Assembly (NCBI GenBank): GCA_009724975.1
Contig: SRXB01000114.1
Location: 1-6,726 of the forward strand
Reading direction: 5' to 3'
Source: a bacterium
Lineage (GTDB): Bacteria > Desulfobacterota > Deferrisomatia > Deferrisomatales > BM512
DNA: 6,726 nt
Shown here: one piece after another, positions 1 to 5,376 of the stretch
Numbering within the stretch: position 1 is the first letter of the stretch
How the letters are laid out: every line of letters begins with the position of its first letter
Translations under genes and position numbers: made by a program
Notes under the pieces: model-generated
Database searches by the model: none
The model's input: only the letters and a program-made list of their open reading frames with translations
What the model was told of the DNA's origin: nothing

Positions 1-48
1 CTCTCCATCCCGATTGTCCACGACAGGGAAAAAAGGGTAGAATTTTAA
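1..48 (+). CDS. Possible C-terminal tail of an upstream gene (partial)
   Basis: Frame 1 is open from the window edge and reads 15 residues, LSIPIVHDREKRVEF, before a TAA at 46-48. The mix of hydrophobic then charged residues is protein-like, and the 23-nt gap to the next start at 72 is typical of an operon. The piece is too short to assign a family, and chance openness over 45 nt is quite possible. The channel frame (frame 3) is also open to the window edge, so coding potential here cannot be settled from the window. Confidence 0.3.
   Translation, partial: LSIPIVHDREKRVEF
14..43 (+). promoter_or_regulatory. Possible sigma-70-type promoter for the potassium channel gene
   Basis: TTGTCC at 14-19 resembles a -35 box (4 of 6 matches to TTGACA). 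TAGAAT at 38-43 resembles a -10 box (5 of 6 matches to TATAAT), with an 18-nt spacer. Transcription would begin near 50 and give a leader of about 22 nt. It overlaps the possible upstream reading frame ending at 48. The call rests on motif match only. Confidence 0.3.
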
Positions 49-71
49 GGCAACGAAAGGAAGGGAATTTT

Positions 72-881
72 ATGAATCCTGCCAAGCGGCTTAAAATATT
101 CGCGCTGGTCCTCGCCGGTGTCCTCACCTCGGGAACGGTCGGCTTCGCCCTTTTTGAAAAAATGCATTTCGCCGACGCCCTATACCTAACCGTGGTCACC
201 GTCGCCACGGTTGGCTACGGCGACATCGTCCCGATTACCGCTGCGGGAAAATTCCTCGCCGTGATAATAATGCTGACCGGCGTCTCCACCTTTTTGGGGG
301 TGGTGGCCGGAGCGACCGAGCTTTTGCTTGAGAGAAGGCAGGAGCAACTGCGCAAAGAGCGCCTTTGCATGGTTATAGAGATTTTCCTTACGGAAATCGG
401 CGTCACACTCCTCAGGCACTTCGTCGCCAGCGACAAATCCGACCCGCCTTGCCTTGCCGTTGGCCAAGAGTGGGACGCGAAAAAATTCCAGGCGGCCAAG
501 GGGTGCGTGGCTGCCCACAAATTCACCGTCTCAAGCCAAACCCTCGACCTTGGAGCGATGCGCGATTTTCTCGATTCAAAGCTCGCCATCCTCCTTCGCA
601 TACTTGAAAACCCGAACCTCGGCGACCACGAGGACTTCACCGAGATGCTCAGGGCCGTCTTCCACCTTAAGGCCGAGCTTTCATCGCGCGGCGACCTTTC
701 AGCACTTCCGGAAACCGACATAAACCACCTTGTGGGTGACATCAACCGCGCCTACACCGCCCTTTCCGGCGTCTGGCTCGACCACATGCTCTACCTCAAA
801 GGCCATTACCCCTACCTTTTCAGCTTTTCAGCGAGGACGAATCCCTTCGTAAAAGACGCATCGCCGGTGGTGCTGAAGTGA
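72..881 (+). CDS. Two-transmembrane potassium channel protein with an unassigned C-terminal domain
   Basis: The 269-residue protein carries the potassium selectivity filter TVGYGD at residues 46-51. This follows a pore helix (about 35-45) and sits between two hydrophobic helices (about 8-28 and 58-82), the two-helix pore of the Ion_trans_2 family. Four subunits would form a K+ pore in the inner membrane. Residues 85-269 should be cytoplasmic: first a charged helix (about 85-98), then a mostly helical region with no GxGxxG Rossmann motif, so no obvious RCK/TrkA-N gating domain is present. The gating ligand is therefore unknown. A purine-rich ribosome site (AAGGGA at 61-66) lies 5 nt before the ATG and supports this start, although the frame is open further upstream. 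The sigma factor gene begins 73 nt downstream with no terminator between, so co-transcription is possible but unproven. Confidence 0.87.
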   Translation: MNPAKRLKIFALVLAGVLTSGTVGFALFEKMHFADALYLTVVTVATVGYGDIVPITAAGKFLAVIIMLTGVSTFLGVVAGATELLLERRQEQLRKERLCMVIEIFLTEIGVTLLRHFVASDKSDPPCLAVGQEWDAKKFQAAKGCVAAHKFTVSSQTLDLGAMRDFLDSKLAILLRILENPNLGDHEDFTEMLRAVFHLKAELSSRGDLSALPETDINHLVGDINRAYTALSGVWLDHMLYLKGHYPYLFSFSARTNPFVKDASPVVLK

Positions 882-943
882 AAAATCGCGGTTCGGCTAA
901 ACCGTGTAATCCGTGCGAGCCCCTTTCGCGTCGAAAAGGTGAA

Positions 944-949
944 AAGGAG
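944..949 (+). promoter_or_regulatory. Ribosome binding site deciding the sigma factor start
   Basis: AAGGAG ends 5 nt before the ATG at 955. The alternative in-frame ATG at 1036, just before the conserved region 2, has no comparable purine-rich site, so the longer form with a 27-residue N-terminal extension is preferred. Confidence 0.7.
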
Positions 950-954
950 CTTGA

Positions 955-1578
955 ATGGATATTTTTGCTCAAACCGCGCTCTCCCTCGGGAATATCGGGT
1001 CCGGCCACGCTGAAGCCATCTCCCGGAAATCCCCGATGACCGACGCGGAATTCGAGAGATTTGTCGCCGAAAACCAGGAGGGTGCGCTAAGGCTCGCCTT
1101 TTCCTACCTGAAGGATTGGGACGAGGCCAGGGACGCCGTGCAGGACGGCTTCGTGAAAGCCTACCGAAACATCTCCTCGTTTCGCGGAGACTCTTCACAA
1201 AAGACCTGGTTTTACAGGATAATGGTAAACCAACTCAAAGACAGCCTCCGCCGCAAGAAGGTGCGGGAGGTCGTCTCCTCCTTCGCCGCCGTCTTCACCA
1301 GGGACGGCGAGGAGGAAAGGGAACTTGACCCCGCGGGCGACTCGCCGGGCCCCGACGAAAGGGCCGAGGCGAACTCCATTCGCAGCGATTACCACAGGGC
1401 CATAGCCAAACTGCCGGAGCGGCAGCGCCAGGTCGCAACCCTGCATCTGGACTCGGGGCTTACCCTCAAGCAGGCGGCGGACACCCTTGGAATAAGCGAA
1501 GGCGCGGCAAAGGCTCATTATTTCAGGGCGGTTCGCTCGCTTCGCGAAGAACTCTCATCCTGGAGGGAGGGAGAATGA
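955..1578 (+). CDS. RNA polymerase sigma factor, ECF (RpoE-like) subfamily
   Basis: The 207-residue protein has the two domains of an extracytoplasmic-function sigma factor. Region 2 is at about 32-101, including the stretch DEARDAVQDGFVKAYRNI (core binding) and FRGDSSQKTWFYRIMVNQLKD (-10 recognition). Region 4 is at about 144-200, with the helix-turn-helix LTLKQAADTLGISEGAAKAH that reads the -35 element. An acidic linker (102-143) joins them. There is no region 1.1 or 3 and no extra C-terminal domain. The N-terminal 27 residues are a non-conserved extension; the start rests on the ribosome site at 944-949. The stop overlaps the next start (ATGA, 1575-1578), the usual coupling of an ECF factor to its anti-sigma. 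The target promoter cannot be told from the window; I saw no clear ECF-type autoregulatory promoter in the 73 nt upstream. Confidence 0.95.
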   Translation: MDIFAQTALSLGNIGSGHAEAISRKSPMTDAEFERFVAENQEGALRLAFSYLKDWDEARDAVQDGFVKAYRNISSFRGDSSQKTWFYRIMVNQLKDSLRRKKVREVVSSFAAVFTRDGEEERELDPAGDSPGPDERAEANSIRSDYHRAIAKLPERQRQVATLHLDSGLTLKQAADTLGISEGAAKAHYFRAVRSLREELSSWREGE

Positions 1579-2057
1579 AAAATCCTCGCTTTTGCAGCGA
1601 GCAATACGAAGAGGCCTTCTCGGCGCTGGTATGGGCCGGGGAATCCGATCCGGCCCTCTTTTCGCATATGGAAGAGTGCCAGCGGTGCAGGGAAGCCTAC
1701 GCGGCCGAGGAATCTCTCTTCAAAAAAACGCGCCTCGGCCTTGAGGAACTCCCCCTTAAGGCATCTTTCGGCCTTAGCGACGCCATTTTCGAGCGCACCA
1801 CCAAAAAACAGCGCGCCTCCACCAAATGGATGCTTCCCACCGGAGCGCTGGCTGGCGCGATGGCCACCGCGGCGATCTTCATCTACGCCTCCGGCAGCCA
1901 AACAGGCCGCAACGCCCAGACAGCCGAGCTCCAGAGCCAGCTCGAACCCATAACCTTCGCGGAAGTTGACATGGAAGTGCTTGAAAACATGGAGCTTCTG
2001 GAAAACATGGAGCTTCTGGAGGTCCTTGACGGGCTCGACAAGCTCGGGGGCGGATGA
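1575..2057 (+). CDS. Membrane-anchored zinc-finger (zf-HC2 / ZAS-type) anti-sigma factor
   Basis: The 160-residue protein begins with a zinc-binding anti-sigma signature: H31-x3-C35-x2-C38 (HMEECQRC), with C7 as a likely fourth ligand. The family binds and holds its ECF sigma factor in the cytoplasm until a signal releases it. One hydrophobic segment (about 85-106) should span the inner membrane, leaving residues 107-160 in the periplasm. That tail ends in a leucine/glutamate-rich hexapeptide repeat (DMEVLE, NMELLE, NMELLE, VLDGLD; 133-156) and a short glycine end. The start overlaps the sigma stop as ATGA, so translation is probably coupled at a set ratio. The stop likewise overlaps the start of the next small ORF. 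The partner is almost certainly the sigma factor just upstream; the inducing signal is unknown. Confidence 0.9.
   Translation: MKNPRFCSEQYEEAFSALVWAGESDPALFSHMEECQRCREAYAAEESLFKKTRLGLEELPLKASFGLSDAIFERTTKKQRASTKWMLPTGALAGAMATAAIFIYASGSQTGRNAQTAELQSQLEPITFAEVDMEVLENMELLENMELLEVLDGLDKLGGG
1983..2018 (+). repeat. Perfect 18-bp tandem repeat, two copies, inside the anti-sigma gene
   Basis: The unit GAAAACATGGAGCTTCTG occurs at 1983-2000 and again, base for base, at 2001-2018. A degenerate copy precedes it (around 1965-1982). Because 18 is divisible by 3 the frame is kept, and each unit adds the hexapeptide ENMELL. Perfect identity over 18 bp suggests recent slippage or duplication. Confidence 0.9.
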
Positions 2058-2227
2058 AGATGCCAAAATCCGAACTTAAGCTGACCGACGCGGAGCTAAA
2101 AGAGATAAAAGCCAACCTCGACTTTTTCCTCCAGATGGATAAAGCCGAGGAGTTTGCCCAAAATCCGCTTTGGGACGCCCCGCCGCCGACCCAAGGAGAG
2201 AAGAATGATCCCGCCAAGCGGCCATGA
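2054..2227 (+). CDS. Small 57-residue protein of unknown function in the ECF cassette
   Basis: An ORF of 57 codons starts at an ATGA overlap with the anti-sigma stop and ends (TGA, 2225-2227) 23 nt inside the next gene. It fills the 147-nt gap that would otherwise separate anti-sigma and DUF3106 genes, where junctions are otherwise overlapping. A second in-frame ATG at 2060 would give 55 residues; a GGGGG run at 2046-2050 spaces better to that one. The protein is predicted to be a single amphipathic helix (about 11-36, from LTDAELKEIKANLDFF on) with a proline-rich end (PLWDAPPPTQGEK). It has no cysteine, no membrane segment and no signal peptide, so it should be cytoplasmic. Third-position GC is about 65%, compatible with its neighbours. 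I do not recognise a family. It could be a small regulator of the sigma/anti-sigma pair, or simply a coupling ORF. Confidence 0.6.
   Translation: MKMPKSELKLTDAELKEIKANLDFFLQMDKAEEFAQNPLWDAPPPTQGEKNDPAKRP
2193..2198 (+). promoter_or_regulatory. Ribosome binding site deciding the DUF3106-like start
   Basis: AAGGAG lies 6 nt before the ATG at 2205 and within the coding region of the small ORF. Neither the in-frame ATG further upstream (2154) nor the one downstream (2229) has an equally placed site, so 2205 is preferred. Confidence 0.7.
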
Positions 2228-2732
2228 GATGACGCGCCGCGAGGCTCTGTGTTTTCTCGGAGCGCTGGCCGTTTGCGCCATCTTCCCGAAATCCGGATTT
2301 GCCGCGCGGGAAGGCTCCGAGGCCGATGACAGGTGGAACGCCCTCTCCGAGGAGGAGAAGGTACGCGTTTTGAACAATTACCGCCGCTGGAAGCAGATGA
2401 ACCGCGACCAAAAAGAGGTGGTTATGGTCCGCTACCGCAGGTGGTGCACCATGTCGCCCGAACAGCGCGGCTTCATGCACGCAAACGCCGCCCGCTGGCG
2501 GCAGATGACCCCAGAGGAGCGCGACTGGCTGGCGGCCAACCTCCACCGCTACCGCGAGATGAACCAAAGACGCCAGGAACAGCTCTCGCGCCTTATGGAG
2601 GGGCTCAGGCGCATGGAGATGGAGCAGCGCATCCGCACCATTTCAAGGCTCAAGCAGTGGAACAGGCTGACCCCGCTCGAGCGCATGGAAGTAAAGCAGT
2701 GTTTCGAGCAGTGCGGCTGTCCGGTCCCGTAA
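2205..2732 (+). CDS. Exported DUF3106-like protein made of seven 18-residue helical repeats
   Basis: With the start at 2205 the protein has 175 residues. Residues 9-34 look like a signal peptide with a twin-arginine start (MTRREALCFLGAL), so export by Tat is possible; Sec cannot be excluded. From W44 to Q169 the whole mature chain divides exactly into seven 18-residue units with the pattern W-x-x-[ML]-[STN]-[PR]-[ED]-x-[RK], for example WRQMTPEERDWLAANLHR (98-115). Such W..M.PEER repeats are typical of DUF3106 proteins, commonly found beside ECF sigma genes in Proteobacteria. The chain is rich in Arg, Glu, Trp and Met and ends CFEQCGCPVP with three closely spaced cysteines (166, 170, 172). 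The LTPEE-like repeats recall CpxP/Spy-type periplasmic sensors, but this is analogy only. Last gene of the cassette, followed by a terminator 28 nt later. Confidence 0.8.
   Translation: MIPPSGHEMTRREALCFLGALAVCAIFPKSGFAAREGSEADDRWNALSEEEKVRVLNNYRRWKQMNRDQKEVVMVRYRRWCTMSPEQRGFMHANAARWRQMTPEERDWLAANLHRYREMNQRRQEQLSRLMEGLRRMEMEQRIRTISRLKQWNRLTPLERMEVKQCFEQCGCPVP
2334..2711 (+). repeat. Seven exact-length 18-residue (54-bp) protein repeats
   Basis: Units begin at residues 44, 62, 80, 98, 116, 134 and 152 of the DUF3106-like protein, with no insertions or deletions. The first position is W in five units (Y in unit 5, L in unit 6). Position 4 is M or L in all seven. Position 9 is R or K in six of seven. 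The conservation is at protein level; the DNA copies have diverged, so the duplication is old. Confidence 0.85.
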
Positions 2733-2760
2733 GCCGGAATCCAAAAAGGCAAAAAAAGCG

Positions 2761-2788
2761 AAGGGCCGTCAGCGGCCCTTTTTCTTTT
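2761..2788 (+). terminator. Rho-independent terminator of the ECF cassette
   Basis: AAGGGCCG (2761-2768) pairs perfectly with CGGCCCTT (2773-2780) around a TCAG loop, followed by a T-rich run TTTCTTTT (2781-2788). It lies 28 nt after the DUF3106-like stop and separates the cassette from the carbonic anhydrase gene. Confidence 0.88.
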
Positions 2789-2863
2789 CCGAAAAGCGTC
2801 GCACGCCGAAAACAAAAAAATTCACCCGCGAGATTTGCTCCTATGCGCTGCCCTTCTTTAAGC

Positions 2864-2869
2864 TAAAAT
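2864..2869 (+). promoter_or_regulatory. Possible -10 element for the carbonic anhydrase-like gene
   Basis: TAAAAT (5 of 6 matches to TATAAT) lies 51 nt before the start codon in the only AT-rich part of the gap after the terminator. No good -35 box sits at standard spacing, so either an activator or an alternative sigma factor would be needed, or the element is not real. The gene must have a promoter between 2789 and 2920 if the terminator works. Confidence 0.25.
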
Positions 2870-2920
2870 GATTGTATCGCGCCGAACCGGCCGACGGGTT
2901 CCCTCTGAAGGAGAGCGCCG

Positions 2921-3982
2921 ATGCAAAGTCATTCAAAGCCGATCATGGAAAGGATAGGGTGGCTCTTTGAACTGGCCGAGCGCCACTCCAGGGAATTCAA
3001 AAGCCCCGAGGCGTATCTTGCGCGGGAGCGCTACACCTCGCTCCACCCCACCGCCATCGCGGTCCTCAAGTGCATGGACGGGAGAATAAACATCCCCGTG
3101 GCCACCCAGACGCCCATCGGCATAATCCAGCCCTTCAGGAACCTGGGCGGAATCTTCGATCTGGGCTGGCCGCACCTGGGCGAGGTGCTTGCCAGCCACG
3201 TAACCGCCAAGGTGGCCGCTGGAAGGCGGGTGCTGATCTTCATCACCTACCACTTTTCGCGCGGAGAAAGCCACCGAGGCTGCACCGGCTTTGGCTACGA
3301 CACCCAAAGGGCCATCGCACACACCTATGAGGTAAAGCGTCAGGCGGAGCACATCTTCGGCAGGAGCCACGGCACCGTTTACCCCATAGTGTGCGGCTTC
3401 GAGACCGACGAGGACGCGCTCATACTCCACGGCGAAAGCGGAGAGAAGCTGGACGTCTCCACCATCGCGCCCGCCGACGCCGACGCGCTGATGCCAAGGC
3501 TGGCCTCCCTTTACCCCGACATGGCCGATCAGGTGCGCCAGGACATACTGCCTCTCATACTCGGCAACATCGAGCACATAGCCAAGGTCCGCCAGAGCCC
3601 GCGCCTGCTGGACATAGAGCACCGCGAATGGATGATATGTCTCGGCAGGGGTTTCGACTTCCTCCACACCCCGAACCTCGCCCTAATCATAGGCCCTTAC
3701 AGCCCCGACCTCGCCGACCCGATAAGAAAGGCCGCCTCGATAATCGAATCTAACATGAAAGCCGGACGGATTCCGGACGACGGCTTTTTGCTCTTAGCCT
3801 CGGTGCCTTACGGGGAAATAGGAGTCGACCGCGCCAGGGCGGAATTGAAATCGCTCTTTTTGTCGAAATTTGCGGAAGAGGTGATAACGCGGGATTTTCC
3901 GGGACTCTCGGCTAAAATGTACACTCACACCGCCGTCCTCGACTGGCGGATACGCGCCCTTGAGAGAGTGGGCGTTCCCTAA
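2921..3982 (+). CDS. Beta-type carbonic anhydrase homologue, CsoSCA-like
   Basis: The 353-residue protein shows the beta/epsilon carbonic anhydrase signature: C51-M-D53-G-R55 (the Cys zinc ligand and the Asp/Arg pair), then FRNLGG (72-77), then a histidine/cysteine cluster HFSRGESHRGC with C121 as second Cys ligand. The zinc histidine is H118 if the canonical HxxC spacing applies, or H111 if the longer spacing of carboxysomal CsoSCA applies. Such enzymes interconvert CO2 and bicarbonate. The C-terminal half (about 250-310) seems to echo the catalytic half (IIGPYSP versus IIQPFRN, then a helix and FLLLAS versus VLIFIT) without zinc ligands, like the degenerate duplication in CsoSCA. No signal peptide, so cytoplasmic. 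AAGGAG at 2908-2913, 7 nt before the ATG, fixes the start. No carboxysome or RuBisCO gene is in view. Its stop interlocks with the convergent cytochrome stop. Activity is inferred, not shown. Confidence 0.75.
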   Translation: MQSHSKPIMERIGWLFELAERHSREFKSPEAYLARERYTSLHPTAIAVLKCMDGRINIPVATQTPIGIIQPFRNLGGIFDLGWPHLGEVLASHVTAKVAAGRRVLIFITYHFSRGESHRGCTGFGYDTQRAIAHTYEVKRQAEHIFGRSHGTVYPIVCGFETDEDALILHGESGEKLDVSTIAPADADALMPRLASLYPDMADQVRQDILPLILGNIEHIAKVRQSPRLLDIEHREWMICLGRGFDFLHTPNLALIIGPYSPDLADPIRKAASIIESNMKAGRIPDDGFLLLASVPYGEIGVDRARAELKSLFLSKFAEEVITRDFPGLSAKMYTHTAVLDWRIRALERVGVP

Positions 3983-5376
3983 TCCCCGCCCTTCCAGTGG
4001 CACATGCCGCACATCTTCTTGTCATTGTCGACCCGAAGACGCTTGGGATAGCCCTTGGGATCGTAATGGGGCTGGTGGCACGTGCTGCAGACCACCTCGC
4101 CGTTTTTAGCCAGCGGCAGCGAGGGATCGACCCTGATTATGCTCGTGGGCTTTTGCATGTGGCTCTTGCCCACGGGGTGGGGCTTGACCTCGTGGCAATG
4201 TATGCAGACCATTACGGGAACGGCCATCAACGTCGCCTCCATGCCCTTAACCGGCCTGGTTTCGTGGCATTTCACGCACTGGTCGGGGTCGGTGACGTGC
4301 GGATTGACCTTCGCGTATTCCGCCCTGTCGTGGCAAGTCCAGCAAAGGGTGCTGTCGTAGCTCACCGGATTATAATAGCGCATCGTCATTTTGTGCTCGC
4401 CGGTAGAGCAGCCGGTGTCATGGCAGGTTGAGCAATCTATCTTTTCCTCGAAATCCAGCGGCAGGCTGAGCGGGGAGGCGGCCAACCGCTTTTTCATCGC
4501 TTCGGGCAACTCCACCCCGTTTGGATGGTGCCCCCTATCGGTCACGTGGCAGGAAACGCAAAGTACCGTGATGTCTCCCTTGTAGCGCAGATTAATGCCG
4601 GCAACCCGAATCTTGTCCGGCGTCGATTCGGCGTGACAGGCAGGGCAGGCGAAATAATTTGGCTTGTGGGGGCTTTCGTTCTTCCCCCGTTCCATGAAAA
4701 TAGCGTACTCGCTCTTTATATAATGGGTTGTGGCCGTGGTGCCGTGGGGATCGTGGCAGGTTATGCAGCTCCACTCACCGTTTTTGTCGCGAGGCAGCTT
4801 GGGCGGAATCGAAAGGACAGGGTCGATGTTTCGCGGGTGATTCTTGGCCGTGGCCCCGTGACAGAAATCGCACAGCTTCACCACCCTAACCCTCAAGGTC
4901 GATTCCGCCTCGGCCGTATTTGAGGGAAGCCTTTTGTGGCAGAAAGTGCAGCGCGGGTCGCCGGTCCGTGCGCTGTGGGGGTTGGTTCGCTCGCGGGTCA
5001 GGCCGTGGCAATTGGCGCAATAGGTCCCCCTGCCCTTCCTGAAGCCGTCCCCCGCGTCATTGAGATAAAAATCCTCCCTGGAGCCCCCGTGTATCTTGTG
5101 GCAGGTGAGACACAGCATCCTGCCGTCATTCGAGAGCCTAAATCCCTTTGCAAGCGGTGCCTGCGGGACCATTCCGATCGGGTGGATATTCTCGTCCGCC
5201 TCGTGACACTTGTCGCAATCAATGTATTCGCCCGAAAAATCGGCCTCGGAAGTGGTCTTTGGGTGGCAATCGGCGCAGGAAAGCTCGCTTTGGTGGCTCC
5301 CAGAAACCTTTTCAAGCGCAAAAGCCGAGAATGCCGCAGCGAAGACTATCATCAGAACCGCGAAAAGCCTTCTCAT
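3979..5376 (-). CDS. Periplasmic multihaem cytochrome c with 15 CxxCH motifs
   Basis: The 465-residue protein starts with a Sec signal peptide (residues 1-20, cleavage likely after AFA) and carries 15 CxxCH haem-attachment motifs, with first cysteines at 34, 54, 89, 120, 143, 169, 204, 244, 273, 315, 345, 367, 391, 430 and 456. Many extra histidines (His-Pro pairs, CxxCHxPH) can supply the distal ligand, so bis-His haems are likely. No lipobox, membrane anchor or beta-barrel is seen; it should be a soluble periplasmic or exported electron carrier. The motifs fall into four repeated units of 4, 4, 3 and 4 haems. C323 is the only cysteine outside a haem motif. The start overlaps the TPR gene stop (ATGA on the minus strand), and a G-rich stretch (plus 5383-5388) 6 nt upstream may act as a weak ribosome site. 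It belongs to the broad cytochrome c3 / doubled-CxxCH group; donor and acceptor are unknown. Confidence 0.93.
   Translation of the reverse strand: MRRLFAVLMIVFAAAFSAFALEKVSGSHQSELSCADCHPKTTSEADFSGEYIDCDKCHEADENIHPIGMVPQAPLAKGFRLSNDGRMLCLTCHKIHGGSREDFYLNDAGDGFRKGRGTYCANCHGLTRERTNPHSARTGDPRCTFCHKRLPSNTAEAESTLRVRVVKLCDFCHGATAKNHPRNIDPVLSIPPKLPRDKNGEWSCITCHDPHGTTATTHYIKSEYAIFMERGKNESPHKPNYFACPACHAESTPDKIRVAGINLRYKGDITVLCVSCHVTDRGHHPNGVELPEAMKKRLAASPLSLPLDFEEKIDCSTCHDTGCSTGEHKMTMRYYNPVSYDSTLCWTCHDRAEYAKVNPHVTDPDQCVKCHETRPVKGMEATLMAVPVMVCIHCHEVKPHPVGKSHMQKPTSIIRVDPSLPLAKNGEVVCSTCHQPHYDPKGYPKRLRVDNDKKMCGMCHWKGGD

Noticed and set aside
215..745. Minus-strand ORF (176 codons) opposite the potassium channel gene
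   Set aside because: Ser/Arg-rich shadow translation with no domain; the plus strand holds an intact channel with selectivity filter.
889..904. Small hairpin CGGTT/AACCG between channel and sigma genes
   Set aside because: Only 5 bp with no T run after it, so it is not a terminator. It could be an operator half-site pair, but nothing supports that.
1036..1578. Shorter sigma factor starting at the in-frame ATG at 1036
   Set aside because: It fits the domain boundary, but no ribosome site precedes it, whereas the ATG at 955 has AAGGAG at good spacing.
2751..2757. A-run before the 2761-2788 terminator, suggesting bidirectional termination
   Set aside because: There is no minus-strand gene to the right that would end here (the next gene is on the plus strand), and GCG interrupts the junction with the stem.
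2884..2901. Inverted repeat GAACC/GGTTC in the leader of the carbonic anhydrase gene
   Set aside because: Five base pairs around an 8-nt loop in GC-rich DNA is expected by chance; no riboswitch-like conserved core is seen.
2933..3667. Long minus-strand ORF (244 codons) antisense to the carbonic anhydrase gene
   Set aside because: It is a shadow of the opposite strand in GC-rich DNA; low-complexity composition, no recognisable motif, and no ribosome site. The plus-strand frame has clear family motifs and a good start.
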